Below are positions 8,423 through 15,413 of a stretch of 64,000 nt of DNA, piece by piece. The notes under the pieces are model-generated. The model saw only the letters and a program-made list of their open reading frames with translations. It searched no databases and was not told the DNA's origin. Both the position numbers and the translations under genes were made by a program. The stretch spans positions 558,001 through 622,000 of the forward strand of contig NZ_OCMF01000001.1 in the NCBI RefSeq assembly GCF_900215295.1, in the 5' to 3' direction. This DNA comes from Salinimicrobium sediminis (GTDB lineage: Bacteria > Bacteroidota > Bacteroidia > Flavobacteriales > Flavobacteriaceae). The stretch's first letter is position 1. The number at the start of each line of letters is the position of its first letter.

Positions 8423-9471
8423 AAAAAGTACTCATAATAGAAGATGACACTGTAGTACGTGAAAACACAGCCGAACTTTTAGAACTGGCAGATTATGACG
8501 TGATCACTGCCCCTAATGGCAAATCCGGCCTGGCTATAGCCAAAAAAGAGCTGCCGAATATCATAGTATGTGACATCATGATGCCCGAAATGGACGGCTA
8601 CGGAGTGCTGCAGGGGTTGGCTGAAGATCCAAAAACGCAACAAATCCCGTTCATTTTCCTTTCAGCAAAAACAGAACACAAGGATATTCGTAAAGGAATG
8701 GACCTTGGTGCCGACGACTATCTCACCAAACCATTTGAAGAAGATGAACTTATAAGTGCTATCGAAAGCAGGTTGGCAAAAGTGGCTATTTTGAACAAGC
8801 TCAATGAGAACAGCAAAACAGCTGTTACAGCTGAGCCTGAACAAAAGATAAATTCTCTGCAGGAGTTGAGGCAGGAGGTTAAGAAATTCGATGAACAAAC
8901 TTATAAAGCCGGGGAGGTCATATATGAAGAGGGAAAACAGAGCAATCATTTTTTCTTTGTTGACCGGGGTGTGGTAAAGAGCCATCGCATGGATGAGTAC
9001 GGCAAAGAATTGATCACCTCCATATATAAGGAGGGAGATTTCTTCGGAAATACTTCATTTCACAAGGCCAATGCATATTCAGAATATGCAACCGCCATGG
9101 AGGACACCCGCGTTTACGCTGTGACCAAAGAGGAATTGAAAAACCTGCTAATGAACAATAGCAACATTACTCTGGAATTAATTGATGTAATGGGGGATAA
9201 TATTTCGGGGATTAAAGAGCAGTTGCTTGAGATGGCTTATGGCTCCGTGAGAAAAAAGGCAGCCCGTACCATACTATTGTTTTCTCAAAAAATAAGGAGG
9301 CATCCCACCCAGAGTATCAGGATCTCCAGAAGTGATCTCGCCAGTGTTGCGGGTATGGCTTCTGAAACCCTGATACGAACATTATCTGATTTTAAAAAGG
9401 AAGGCTTGCTGGAGATAGAAGGCCGTAACATCAAATTACTTGATGTGGAAGCATTAAAGAGGATCATATGA
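8419..9471 (+). CDS. Response regulator fused to a CRP/FNR-type transcription factor
   Basis: A 350-residue fusion. Residues 1-125 form a receiver domain with D52 as phosphoacceptor (CDIMMPEMDG) and K104 (LTKPF). About 150-280 is a cyclic-nucleotide-binding-like domain (AGEVIYEEGKQSNHFFFVDRG, split as read), and 285-345 is a CRP-type winged helix with recognition region SDLASVAGMASETLIRTL. It overlaps the kinase gene by 4 nt, so the two form a two-component pair in which phosphorylation would gate a CRP-like DNA binder. No FNR-type cysteine cluster is visible, so oxygen or NO input probably comes through the kinase. Likely targets are the neighbouring usp, ric and NO reductase genes. Confidence 0.9.
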   Translation: MKKVLIIEDDTVVRENTAELLELADYDVITAPNGKSGLAIAKKELPNIIVCDIMMPEMDGYGVLQGLAEDPKTQQIPFIFLSAKTEHKDIRKGMDLGADDYLTKPFEEDELISAIESRLAKVAILNKLNENSKTAVTAEPEQKINSLQELRQEVKKFDEQTYKAGEVIYEEGKQSNHFFFVDRGVVKSHRMDEYGKELITSIYKEGDFFGNTSFHKANAYSEYATAMEDTRVYAVTKEELKNLLMNNSNITLELIDVMGDNISGIKEQLLEMAYGSVRKKAARTILLFSQKIRRHPTQSIRISRSDLASVAGMASETLIRTLSDFKKEGLLEIEGRNIKLLDVEALKRII

Positions 9472-9482
9472 TCCTCTTTTTA
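9456..9482 (+). terminator. Terminator overlapping the end of the regulator gene
   Basis: A palindrome pairs 9456-9467 with 9468-9479 (core AGAGGATC/GATCCTCT, loop ATAT) and runs into T5. The stop codon TGA (9469-9471) lies inside the hairpin, so the last codons double as terminator sequence. Confidence 0.75.
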
Positions 9483-9568
9483 GTTTCTAATTTGGTTGCA
9501 TAACCTGATTTTCATCATTTTTTCTGCTGAGCATCGTCTATATCTTTGCGGGGTATAATTGACGTGAG

Positions 9569-10381
9569 ATGATGAATATCCTACTGCCCACAGATTTTTC
9601 CGAGAACAGCAGGAATGCCGCAGCGTATGCCTTGCAGTTTTTCAAAGATACACCATGTAATTTTCATTTATTACATGTTCTACCTACTCCGGCAGATAAA
9701 ATGACCTCGGGGTATCTTGCCATGTCACCGGCAGTAAAGGATAACTTTGACAAGTTACTTTCCTGGCTGCACAGCATTCGCACAAATCCTGAACATAACT
9801 TCAAGATCTGTTTTAAAGTAGATTATCTAATTAACGCCGTAAGAGAGAAAGTAAGAGAGAAACAGATAGATCTCATTCTCATGGGCACCAAAGGAAAAAC
9901 CAATAAGGAAGGAGTCGTAATTGGCAACAACACTTCCGATGTTATGATGAAGGTGAAATGCCCTGTTTTGGCCATTTCTGAACATGCTTCTTTTAGAGAG
10001 CATAAAAAGATCCTTTTCCCAACAGATTATAAGATCCACTACGGAAGCAACGTGCTTCGTACCCTTTTAAATCTCGCATCTCTTTCAAAGGCTAATGTCA
10101 AGATCCTTGAGATCTTTGGAAATGAACATGAACCCTCCCTCGAGCAAATTGAGAACAGGGAATTTTTACAGGATGCATTTTCACCCAGGATCCCGGTGTT
10201 ACAAACCTATTATACCTCTAAAGAAAAAAATCCTAAAAAGGTGATGGTCACCAACCGCGACATAGATATGATCGTGCTGGCAGCCAAAAACCTCAACCTT
10301 TGTCAAAAGTTCCTGAAGAACGAGGAAGATGAAAATATTCCGTTTATAAACCAACTGCCATTACTGGTTTTACACGGGTAA
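9569..10381 (+). CDS. Universal stress protein (UspA family)
   Basis: A 270-residue Usp protein. The N-terminal domain begins NILLPTDFSENS and carries a variant ATP-loop signature (MGTKGKTNKEGVVIGNN, with N after the second glycine). The C-terminal half (about 150-270) is a degenerate second domain beginning KKILFPTDY with no recognisable ATP loop. It follows the receiver-CRP regulator by 97 nt, and TATCTTTG (9541-9548), a -7-like box, lies 20 nt before the start. The context suggests hypoxic or NO stress. Start could be either of two adjacent ATGs (9569 or 9572). Confidence 0.88.
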   Translation: MMNILLPTDFSENSRNAAAYALQFFKDTPCNFHLLHVLPTPADKMTSGYLAMSPAVKDNFDKLLSWLHSIRTNPEHNFKICFKVDYLINAVREKVREKQIDLILMGTKGKTNKEGVVIGNNTSDVMMKVKCPVLAISEHASFREHKKILFPTDYKIHYGSNVLRTLLNLASLSKANVKILEIFGNEHEPSLEQIENREFLQDAFSPRIPVLQTYYTSKEKNPKKVMVTNRDIDMIVLAAKNLNLCQKFLKNEEDENIPFINQLPLLVLHG

Positions 10382-10423
10382 ATAGTTTGTAGTTTAGTTA
10401 TTATTTAGTTTGGTTTAGTAGAG

Positions 10424-10455
10424 AAAAACACCTCCGTGTAAGAGGTGTTTTTTTT
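10424..10455 (+). terminator. Intrinsic terminator after the second usp gene
   Basis: An 11-bp stem (10424-10434 with 10442-10452; core ACACCTC/GAGGTGT), loop of 7 nt, then a T run to 10455. Confidence 0.88.
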
Positions 10456-10486
10456 GTTTCACTCATTTAATAAGACAAAACAGTCC

Positions 10487-10508
10487 TTTTATGACTTGAC
10501 TCATAAAA
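10487..10508 (+). promoter_or_regulatory. CRP/FNR-like palindromic operator before ric
   Basis: TTTTATGA-N6-TCATAAAA is a perfect inverted repeat with 8-bp arms and the 6-bp spacer typical of CRP-family sites. A weak -7-like box CATCTTTG lies at 10527-10534, giving a start near 10541, so the palindrome would be centred near -43, the position used by class II activators. The receiver-CRP regulator 1 kb upstream is the obvious candidate to bind it. Confidence 0.6.
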
Positions 10509-10569
10509 GACCGCTTCTAAATCTCACATCTTTGTAACTGAATTTGAAACTTTTATTAATCAAAATATT

Positions 10570-11298
10570 ATGGAAAAGCTACAATCAAAAACAGTTGCAG
10601 AAATGGTAACGGAGAATATCAAAACTGCACACATTTTCAAAAAATACGGCATCGACTTTTGCTGTGGGGGAGGAATTACTCTGGACAAAGCCTGCAAAAA
10701 ATATAATGCAGATTATGACCTACTGGTAAACGATCTGATTAATGTTGACAATACTTCTTCCCGTGCTACCAACTATAACAGCTGGGATTTAGACTTTCTT
10801 GCAGATCATATTGTCAACGTTCATCACTCTTACGTAGAAGAAAATATTCCCCTCCTTTTGCAATATTCGGCCAGAGTAGCTCAGGTACACGGCCATCATT
10901 ATACTGAATTACTGGAGATCGAAGAACTGGTAAAAGAAGTAGCAGGGGAACTCAGCGCGCACTGCAAAAAAGAAGAATTGATCCTGTTTCCGTTCGTAAA
11001 GAAAATGGTCAAAGCTAAAAAAGAAGGCACAGAACTTCCTGAAGCACATTTTGGAACAGTGGACAATCCAATCAAAATGATGGAAACTGAACATGAAGAT
11101 GCAGGAGAATTGCTTCGCAGAATAGCTAAATTAAGTAACAATTATACTCCGCCGCAGGGGGCCTGCAATACCTACAGAGCTTTCTATGCAAAACTGGACG
11201 AGTTTGAGCAGGATTTACACCACCACATTCACCTGGAGAACAACATCCTTTTTCCAAAATCGCTCATGCTGGAAAAAGAACTACGCAATAACCAGTAA
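10570..11298 (+). CDS. ric: Iron-sulfur cluster repair di-iron protein RIC (ScdA/YtfE family)
   Basis: A 242-residue cytoplasmic protein that repairs Fe-S clusters damaged by NO or oxidants. It has the N-terminal ScdA domain (KTVAEMVTEN, YGIDFCCGGG with the conserved Cys pair) and a hemerythrin-like di-iron domain with histidines in HHSYVEE, HGHHY, HCKKEE, TEHEDAG and HHHIHLENN. It is followed by NO reductase, so the pair would detoxify NO and mend its damage. A CRP-like palindrome lies 62 bp upstream. Confidence 0.95.
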   Translation: MEKLQSKTVAEMVTENIKTAHIFKKYGIDFCCGGGITLDKACKKYNADYDLLVNDLINVDNTSSRATNYNSWDLDFLADHIVNVHHSYVEENIPLLLQYSARVAQVHGHHYTELLEIEELVKEVAGELSAHCKKEELILFPFVKKMVKAKKEGTELPEAHFGTVDNPIKMMETEHEDAGELLRRIAKLSNNYTPPQGACNTYRAFYAKLDEFEQDLHHHIHLENNILFPKSLMLEKELRNNQ

Positions 11299-11326
11299 AC
11301 ATTAAATTATATCTAATCAGGAAAAT

Positions 11327-11390
11327 GCCGGAAAAAGGAAAAAGCGATCTGAAAAATTCAGTTCCAAAAGTTCCCTTTCCGGCTTTTAAT
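11327..11390 (+). other. Branched hairpin between ric and the NO reductase gene
   Basis: GCCGGAAA (11327-11334) pairs with TTTCCGGC (11376-11383), followed by T4. The 41-nt interior contains a smaller hairpin CTGAA/TTCAG (11349-11353 with 11357-11361 approximately). It ends only 17 nt before the NO reductase ATG. It may be a partial terminator or an mRNA-processing element that sets different levels of the two transcripts. Confidence 0.45.
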
Positions 11391-11400
11391 ATTTCTAACT

Positions 11401-13674
11401 ATGACTAAAGAAAGAAAACTTTGGGTCGCATTTTTTATAATTACTTCCATTTCCTTTGCAATTCTAGGATACTACGGTTTTGAGATCTATCAAAAAGCTC
11501 CGCCGCAACCGGCAAAAGTAGTGACCACTACGGGAGAAGTTGTTTTTGAAGGCCAGGATATACTGGATGGTCAGAATGTATGGCAAAGCATGGGGGGCCA
11601 GGAAGTAGGTTCTATATGGGGCCACGGTGCCTATACAGCTCCCGACTGGACTGCCGACTGGCTACATCGGGAATCGCTGTACATCCTCAACCTCTGGTCC
11701 CAGGAAGATCATGGTAAAGCATATGAAGAATTGAGCAGTGAAGAACAGGCTTCCCTGGAAAGAAGGCTACAGGAAGAGCTTCGGAAGAATACCTATGATG
11801 AATCCACCGGGGTCATCACCATTTCTCGTATAAGAGCACAGGCGGTAGAGTATTTGCATTCGTACTACAAAGGCTTGTTCATGGAAAATCCTGAACTGGA
11901 TGAGTTACGTTCTCATTATGCCATTCCTAAAAATTCCATTAAAGACGAAACACGGATGCGCCAAATGAGCGGATTCTTCTTCTGGGCCACCTGGGCAACG
12001 GTCACCGAAAGACCCGGCAGTAACGTCACCTATACCCATAACTGGCCACCCGAAGATCTTGTTGGCAATAAACCTACCGGAGATCTGTTGATCTGGACCG
12101 GTTTCAGTATTATCCTGCTGCTCTTTGGAATTGGAGTTATGGTATTTTACCACGCTAAAATGAAAGAAGATGAACATGTGGACATGCCTGTGGAAGATCC
12201 ATTGATGCGGCAGGTGATCACACCATCTATGTTGGCGGTAAAGAAGTATTTGTGGATAGTTTCCATCCTGATCCTAATTCAGGTGACCTTTGGTGTGGTT
12301 ACAGCTCACTACGGCGTAGAAGGAGACGGTTTCTACGGATTTAATCTGGCTGATATCCTTCCATACTCTATTTCCAGGACCTGGCACGTACAGCTCGGAA
12401 TCCTGTGGATCGCAACCGCATGGCTCGCTACAGGACTCTATATTGCACCGGCAGTTTCGGGACGGGATCCCAAATTTCAGAAACTGGGAGTGAACTTTTT
12501 ATTTATCTGTCTTCTTATCATTGTTGCAGGTTCCATGATTGGACAGTGGATGGGAATTATGCAAAAGCTGGGACTGGTCGAAAACTTCTGGTTTGGGCAT
12601 CAGGGTTATGAATATGTAGACCTTGGCCGCTTTTGGCAGATCTTCCTGCTCGTTGGATTATTCCTTTGGTTGGCTCTTATGGTAAGACCTTTACTACCGG
12701 TACTCCGCAGTAAAACATCAGAAAAGAACCTGCTGCTTATGTTCCTGGTATCTTCCGCAGCAATCGCACTCTTTTATGCCGCCGGACTCATGTGGGGAAG
12801 ACAAACCAACCTTGCCATTGCAGAATACTGGCGCTGGTGGGTGGTGCACCTTTGGGTGGAAGGCTTCTTTGAAGTTTTTGCAACCGTAGTAGGTGCCTTC
12901 CTTTTTGTAAGACTCGGACTCTTACGCACCCGTACGGCTACTTTGGGAGTCTTATTAGCGACTGTGATCTTCTTAAGTGGTGGTATTTTAGGAACTTTTC
13001 ATCACCTTTATTTTAGTGGAACCCCAACTGCGGTAATGGCATTGGGAGCTACTTTTAGTGCACTGGAAGTAGTACCTCTTGTTTTAATAGGTTTTGAAGC
13101 TTATGAAAATTATCGATTAAGTAAAGCGACAAAATGGATCAAAGATTATAAGTGGCCCATCTACTGCCTGGTGGCGGTGGCATTCTGGAACTTCCTGGGG
13201 GCAGGGATCTTTGGTTTCATTATCAATCCTCCAATCGCTCTTTATTACATGCAAGGCCTAAATACAACTGCCGTTCATGCACATACTGCCTTATTCGGGG
13301 TCTATGGAATGTTAGGGATAGGATTGATGCTGTTTGTGCTTAGAAGCCTTTACCGCGTTCAGGTTTGGAATGATAAGCTGTTAAGTTTCTCCTTCTGGTC
13401 TATTAATATCGGTTTAATTCTCATGGTGCTTTTAAGCGTCCTACCTATTGGACTTTTACAAACAGTAGCCAGTGTAAATGAGGGAATGTGGTACGCCCGT
13501 TCAGCTGAATTTATGCAGCAACCGGGAATGGATACCCTTAGATGGTTAAGAGTAGTGGGAGATACTATTTTTGCCGTAGGTCTTATTGCCTTTGTATGGT
13601 TTGTCTTCACGCTGGATAGCCGTAAAAAATTACCGGCAGAAAAAGAAAGGAAGCTTGAAGAGGTAGAAGCTTAA
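11401..13674 (+). CDS. norZ: Quinol-dependent nitric oxide reductase (qNor)
   Basis: A 757-residue inner-membrane enzyme that reduces 2 NO to N2O with electrons from quinol. A first membrane helix (about 9-27) is followed by a soluble cytochrome-c-like domain without a CxxCH heme motif (about 30-215), as in single-subunit qNor, then the NorB core with metal-binding histidines in HVQLGILW, HLWVEGFFEVFAT, HHLYFSG and HAHTALFG. The glutamates of WVEGFFEVF sit at the FeB site. It detoxifies NO; no other denitrification enzyme appears in the window. It lies in a run with ric upstream and a histidine-bearing membrane protein downstream. Confidence 0.95.
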   Translation: MTKERKLWVAFFIITSISFAILGYYGFEIYQKAPPQPAKVVTTTGEVVFEGQDILDGQNVWQSMGGQEVGSIWGHGAYTAPDWTADWLHRESLYILNLWSQEDHGKAYEELSSEEQASLERRLQEELRKNTYDESTGVITISRIRAQAVEYLHSYYKGLFMENPELDELRSHYAIPKNSIKDETRMRQMSGFFFWATWATVTERPGSNVTYTHNWPPEDLVGNKPTGDLLIWTGFSIILLLFGIGVMVFYHAKMKEDEHVDMPVEDPLMRQVITPSMLAVKKYLWIVSILILIQVTFGVVTAHYGVEGDGFYGFNLADILPYSISRTWHVQLGILWIATAWLATGLYIAPAVSGRDPKFQKLGVNFLFICLLIIVAGSMIGQWMGIMQKLGLVENFWFGHQGYEYVDLGRFWQIFLLVGLFLWLALMVRPLLPVLRSKTSEKNLLLMFLVSSAAIALFYAAGLMWGRQTNLAIAEYWRWWVVHLWVEGFFEVFATVVGAFLFVRLGLLRTRTATLGVLLATVIFLSGGILGTFHHLYFSGTPTAVMALGATFSALEVVPLVLIGFEAYENYRLSKATKWIKDYKWPIYCLVAVAFWNFLGAGIFGFIINPPIALYYMQGLNTTAVHAHTALFGVYGMLGIGLMLFVLRSLYRVQVWNDKLLSFSFWSINIGLILMVLLSVLPIGLLQTVASVNEGMWYARSAEFMQQPGMDTLRWLRVVGDTIFAVGLIAFVWFVFTLDSRKKLPAEKERKLEEVEA

Positions 13675-13684
13675 CCGGAGCAAG

Positions 13685-13766
13685 AAAAAGGAGGCAATGA
13701 ATTGCAATAGATTTCCACCAAAGACGGAAGTCTGGAAAATGCAGTTTTTTGCCTCCTCTCTTTTTC
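13685..13766 (+). other. Nested stem-loop between the NO reductase and the next gene
   Basis: Four nested stems: AGGAGGCAA (13689-13697) with TTGCCTCCT (13749-13757); TGCA (13703-13706) with TGCA (13740-13743); TTTCC (13712-13716) with GGAAA (13734-13738); and AGAC/GTCT (13722-13725 with 13730-13733) closing a GGAA loop of the GNRA type. A T run follows at 13761-13765. It could act as a terminator, a processing site, or a structured leader for the downstream gene, whose ATG is at 13780. Confidence 0.5.
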
Positions 13767-13779
13767 CTAATTTTAACCA

Positions 13780-15000
13780 ATGATCAATTTAAAAAACCAC
13801 ACCAATGTGGCCCTGCTATATTTTTTTCTGGTCGGGTTATTTGGTGTATTTCTCCGTTTTTTTTTCGTGCTACCCATACCTGCAAACTTCAGGTATGTAG
13901 TGCATGCACATTCGCATATTGCACTATTAGGATGGGTGTATATTGCCCTCACCACTTTGATCTATAAAATGTACTTTTCTGAAGCAGGCTTCGGAAGGAC
14001 CTATAAACGCATTTTCTGGTTTACACAGATCACTCTTGTGGGAATGATGGTTACCTTCCCTTTTACCGGTTATGCCCTGTTTTCTATTACCTTTTCAACG
14101 CTTTTCCTCATCGCCTCTTATTTTATGGCGTGGTTTATCCTTAAGAAAACTCCGGCGATTTCCAGGACAACAGGTTCCTTCCGACTCATTAGGGCAGCAT
14201 TATGGTATATGGTCTTTTCAAGCATTGGGCCCTGGGCCCTTGGCGGAATCATGGCAACCCTTGGAAATACCAGCATTTGGTATAAAATGGCTATCTATTA
14301 TTATCTGCATTTCCAATACAACGCCTGGTTTATTCTTGCCCTCTGCGGAATCTTCTTCTACTTCATAGAAAGACAAAACCTGAAGCCTCAAAAAAAGGAT
14401 TTCAAAAGCTTTTTCTGGCAGGTGAATGCTGCCGTAATATTAAGCTTCTTTCTTTCGGTTCTATGGGTGGAACCTCATTGGAGCTACCATGTGCTTGCCG
14501 GGATAGGCGCTATTTTACAGGTCTCAGCCTTTGCCAAATTCTTTCAGATCATTTCTCCTTTTTGGAAGCAACTTGATTTTTCCACTTTTACGAAGGTGTT
14601 TTTAAAAATTGTTGGAATACTATTGGTTGCAAAGCTCCTCTTGCAACTGCTTTCGGCTATTCCGTGGTTTGCAAATCTGGCCTTCAATTTCCCTGATCTT
14701 GTTATAGGATATCTGCACTGGGTATTTCTTGGAGTTGTAAGCATAGCTCTTTTTGCACTGCTTACTGAAGCAAAACTTCTTACGCTCCCAAAATGGATCT
14801 TCTGGGTCTATTTTGCAGCGTTTTTAGTCACTGAGGCTTTAATCTTTTATAAAGGGACTGCAATTTGGCTGGGTTTACCCTTACCATCCTACTACTTCAA
14901 ATTGGTTGCCTATGCAAGCATTTTCCTGCCACTGACAGTAGGTGTGGTGCTGGTGAAGAATCTCTTAACAAAAAGACAAATTTCTGCCAAATATGACTGA
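13780..15000 (+). CDS. Polytopic membrane protein with conserved histidines, heme-copper-oxidase-like
   Basis: A 406-residue protein with about twelve predicted membrane helices. Histidines occur inside or at the edges of helices: VVHAHSHIALLGW (about residues 42-54), YYLHFQYNAWF (about 182-192), HWSYHVLAG and YLHWVFLG. Such placement resembles heme- or metal-binding helices of heme-copper oxidase subunit I and of NnrS-type proteins, but the full set of oxidase ligands was not recognised. It directly follows quinol NO reductase, so a function in NO metabolism or respiratory heme chemistry is inferred only from context. I do not recognise a named family with confidence. Confidence 0.7.
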   Translation: MINLKNHTNVALLYFFLVGLFGVFLRFFFVLPIPANFRYVVHAHSHIALLGWVYIALTTLIYKMYFSEAGFGRTYKRIFWFTQITLVGMMVTFPFTGYALFSITFSTLFLIASYFMAWFILKKTPAISRTTGSFRLIRAALWYMVFSSIGPWALGGIMATLGNTSIWYKMAIYYYLHFQYNAWFILALCGIFFYFIERQNLKPQKKDFKSFFWQVNAAVILSFFLSVLWVEPHWSYHVLAGIGAILQVSAFAKFFQIISPFWKQLDFSTFTKVFLKIVGILLVAKLLLQLLSAIPWFANLAFNFPDLVIGYLHWVFLGVVSIALFALLTEAKLLTLPKWIFWVYFAAFLVTEALIFYKGTAIWLGLPLPSYYFKLVAYASIFLPLTVGVVLVKNLLTKRQISAKYD

Positions 15001-15051
15001 TTTAGTAGTACGTTAACTCAAATAAATTTATTCTTCCTTAATTTAAGGGAG

Positions 15052-15273
15052 ATGAAAGTATCGGCACATTTTTATGTAATAGTTACTACCCTACTCCTTG
15101 TGGCAGTGGCTGTCATGGTATTTTTTAATGTTGCCCACCCTATTGTCTATAGTACCGTAGTGATTGGCCAGGCCTGGTGGATCTTAACCGTGTACAAGGT
15201 GCTTACCAACAAATACACCACAACAAAAACTTTTGAAGACTGGTATGAAGATCACCCAATTGGAAAGGAGTGA
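15052..15273 (+). CDS. Small two-helix membrane protein
   Basis: A 73-residue protein with two predicted membrane helices (about 7-26 and 30-50) and a short acidic C-terminal tail (FEDWYEDHPIGKE). It lies 51 nt after the histidine-bearing membrane protein on the same strand and may be its small subunit, but no family was recognised. A heptanucleotide repeat tract begins at its stop codon. Confidence 0.65.
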   Translation: MKVSAHFYVIVTTLLLVAVAVMVFFNVAHPIVYSTVVIGQAWWILTVYKVLTNKYTTTKTFEDWYEDHPIGKE

Positions 15274-15312
15274 TCAGTGATCAGTGGTCAGTGGTCAGTG
15301 GTCAGTGATCAA
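15271..15312. repeat. 7-bp tandem repeat, unit TGRTCAG
   Basis: Six consecutive heptads: two TGATCAG, three TGGTCAG and a final TGATCAA. The tract starts at the TGA stop codon of the small membrane protein gene. Similar 7-bp-period tracts occur elsewhere in the window. Confidence 0.8.
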
Positions 15313-15349
15313 AAAAGCAGTAAATCGTTTTACTATTCAAGTGCTCTTT

Positions 15350-15387
15350 TAAAGAAAAAAGAAAACCCTGAAAAAGGAATTCAGGGT
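15350..15387 (-). terminator. Intrinsic terminator of the dnaE gene
   Basis: On the minus strand ACCCTGAA (15387-15380) pairs with TTCAGGGT (15372-15365), loop 7 nt, followed by a T-rich run (15364-15350). Confidence 0.82.
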
Positions 15388-15413
15388 CGTTCTAATCACA
15401 TAAAAGAAATTGT

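Noticed and set aside
10899-11141. Minus-strand frames inside ric
   Set aside because: Antisense shadow of a well-supported gene.
13749-13967. Plus-strand 72-codon frame before the histidine-rich membrane protein
   Set aside because: It runs through the hairpin after norZ and overlaps the start of the long membrane protein in another frame; cysteine- and histidine-rich by chance.
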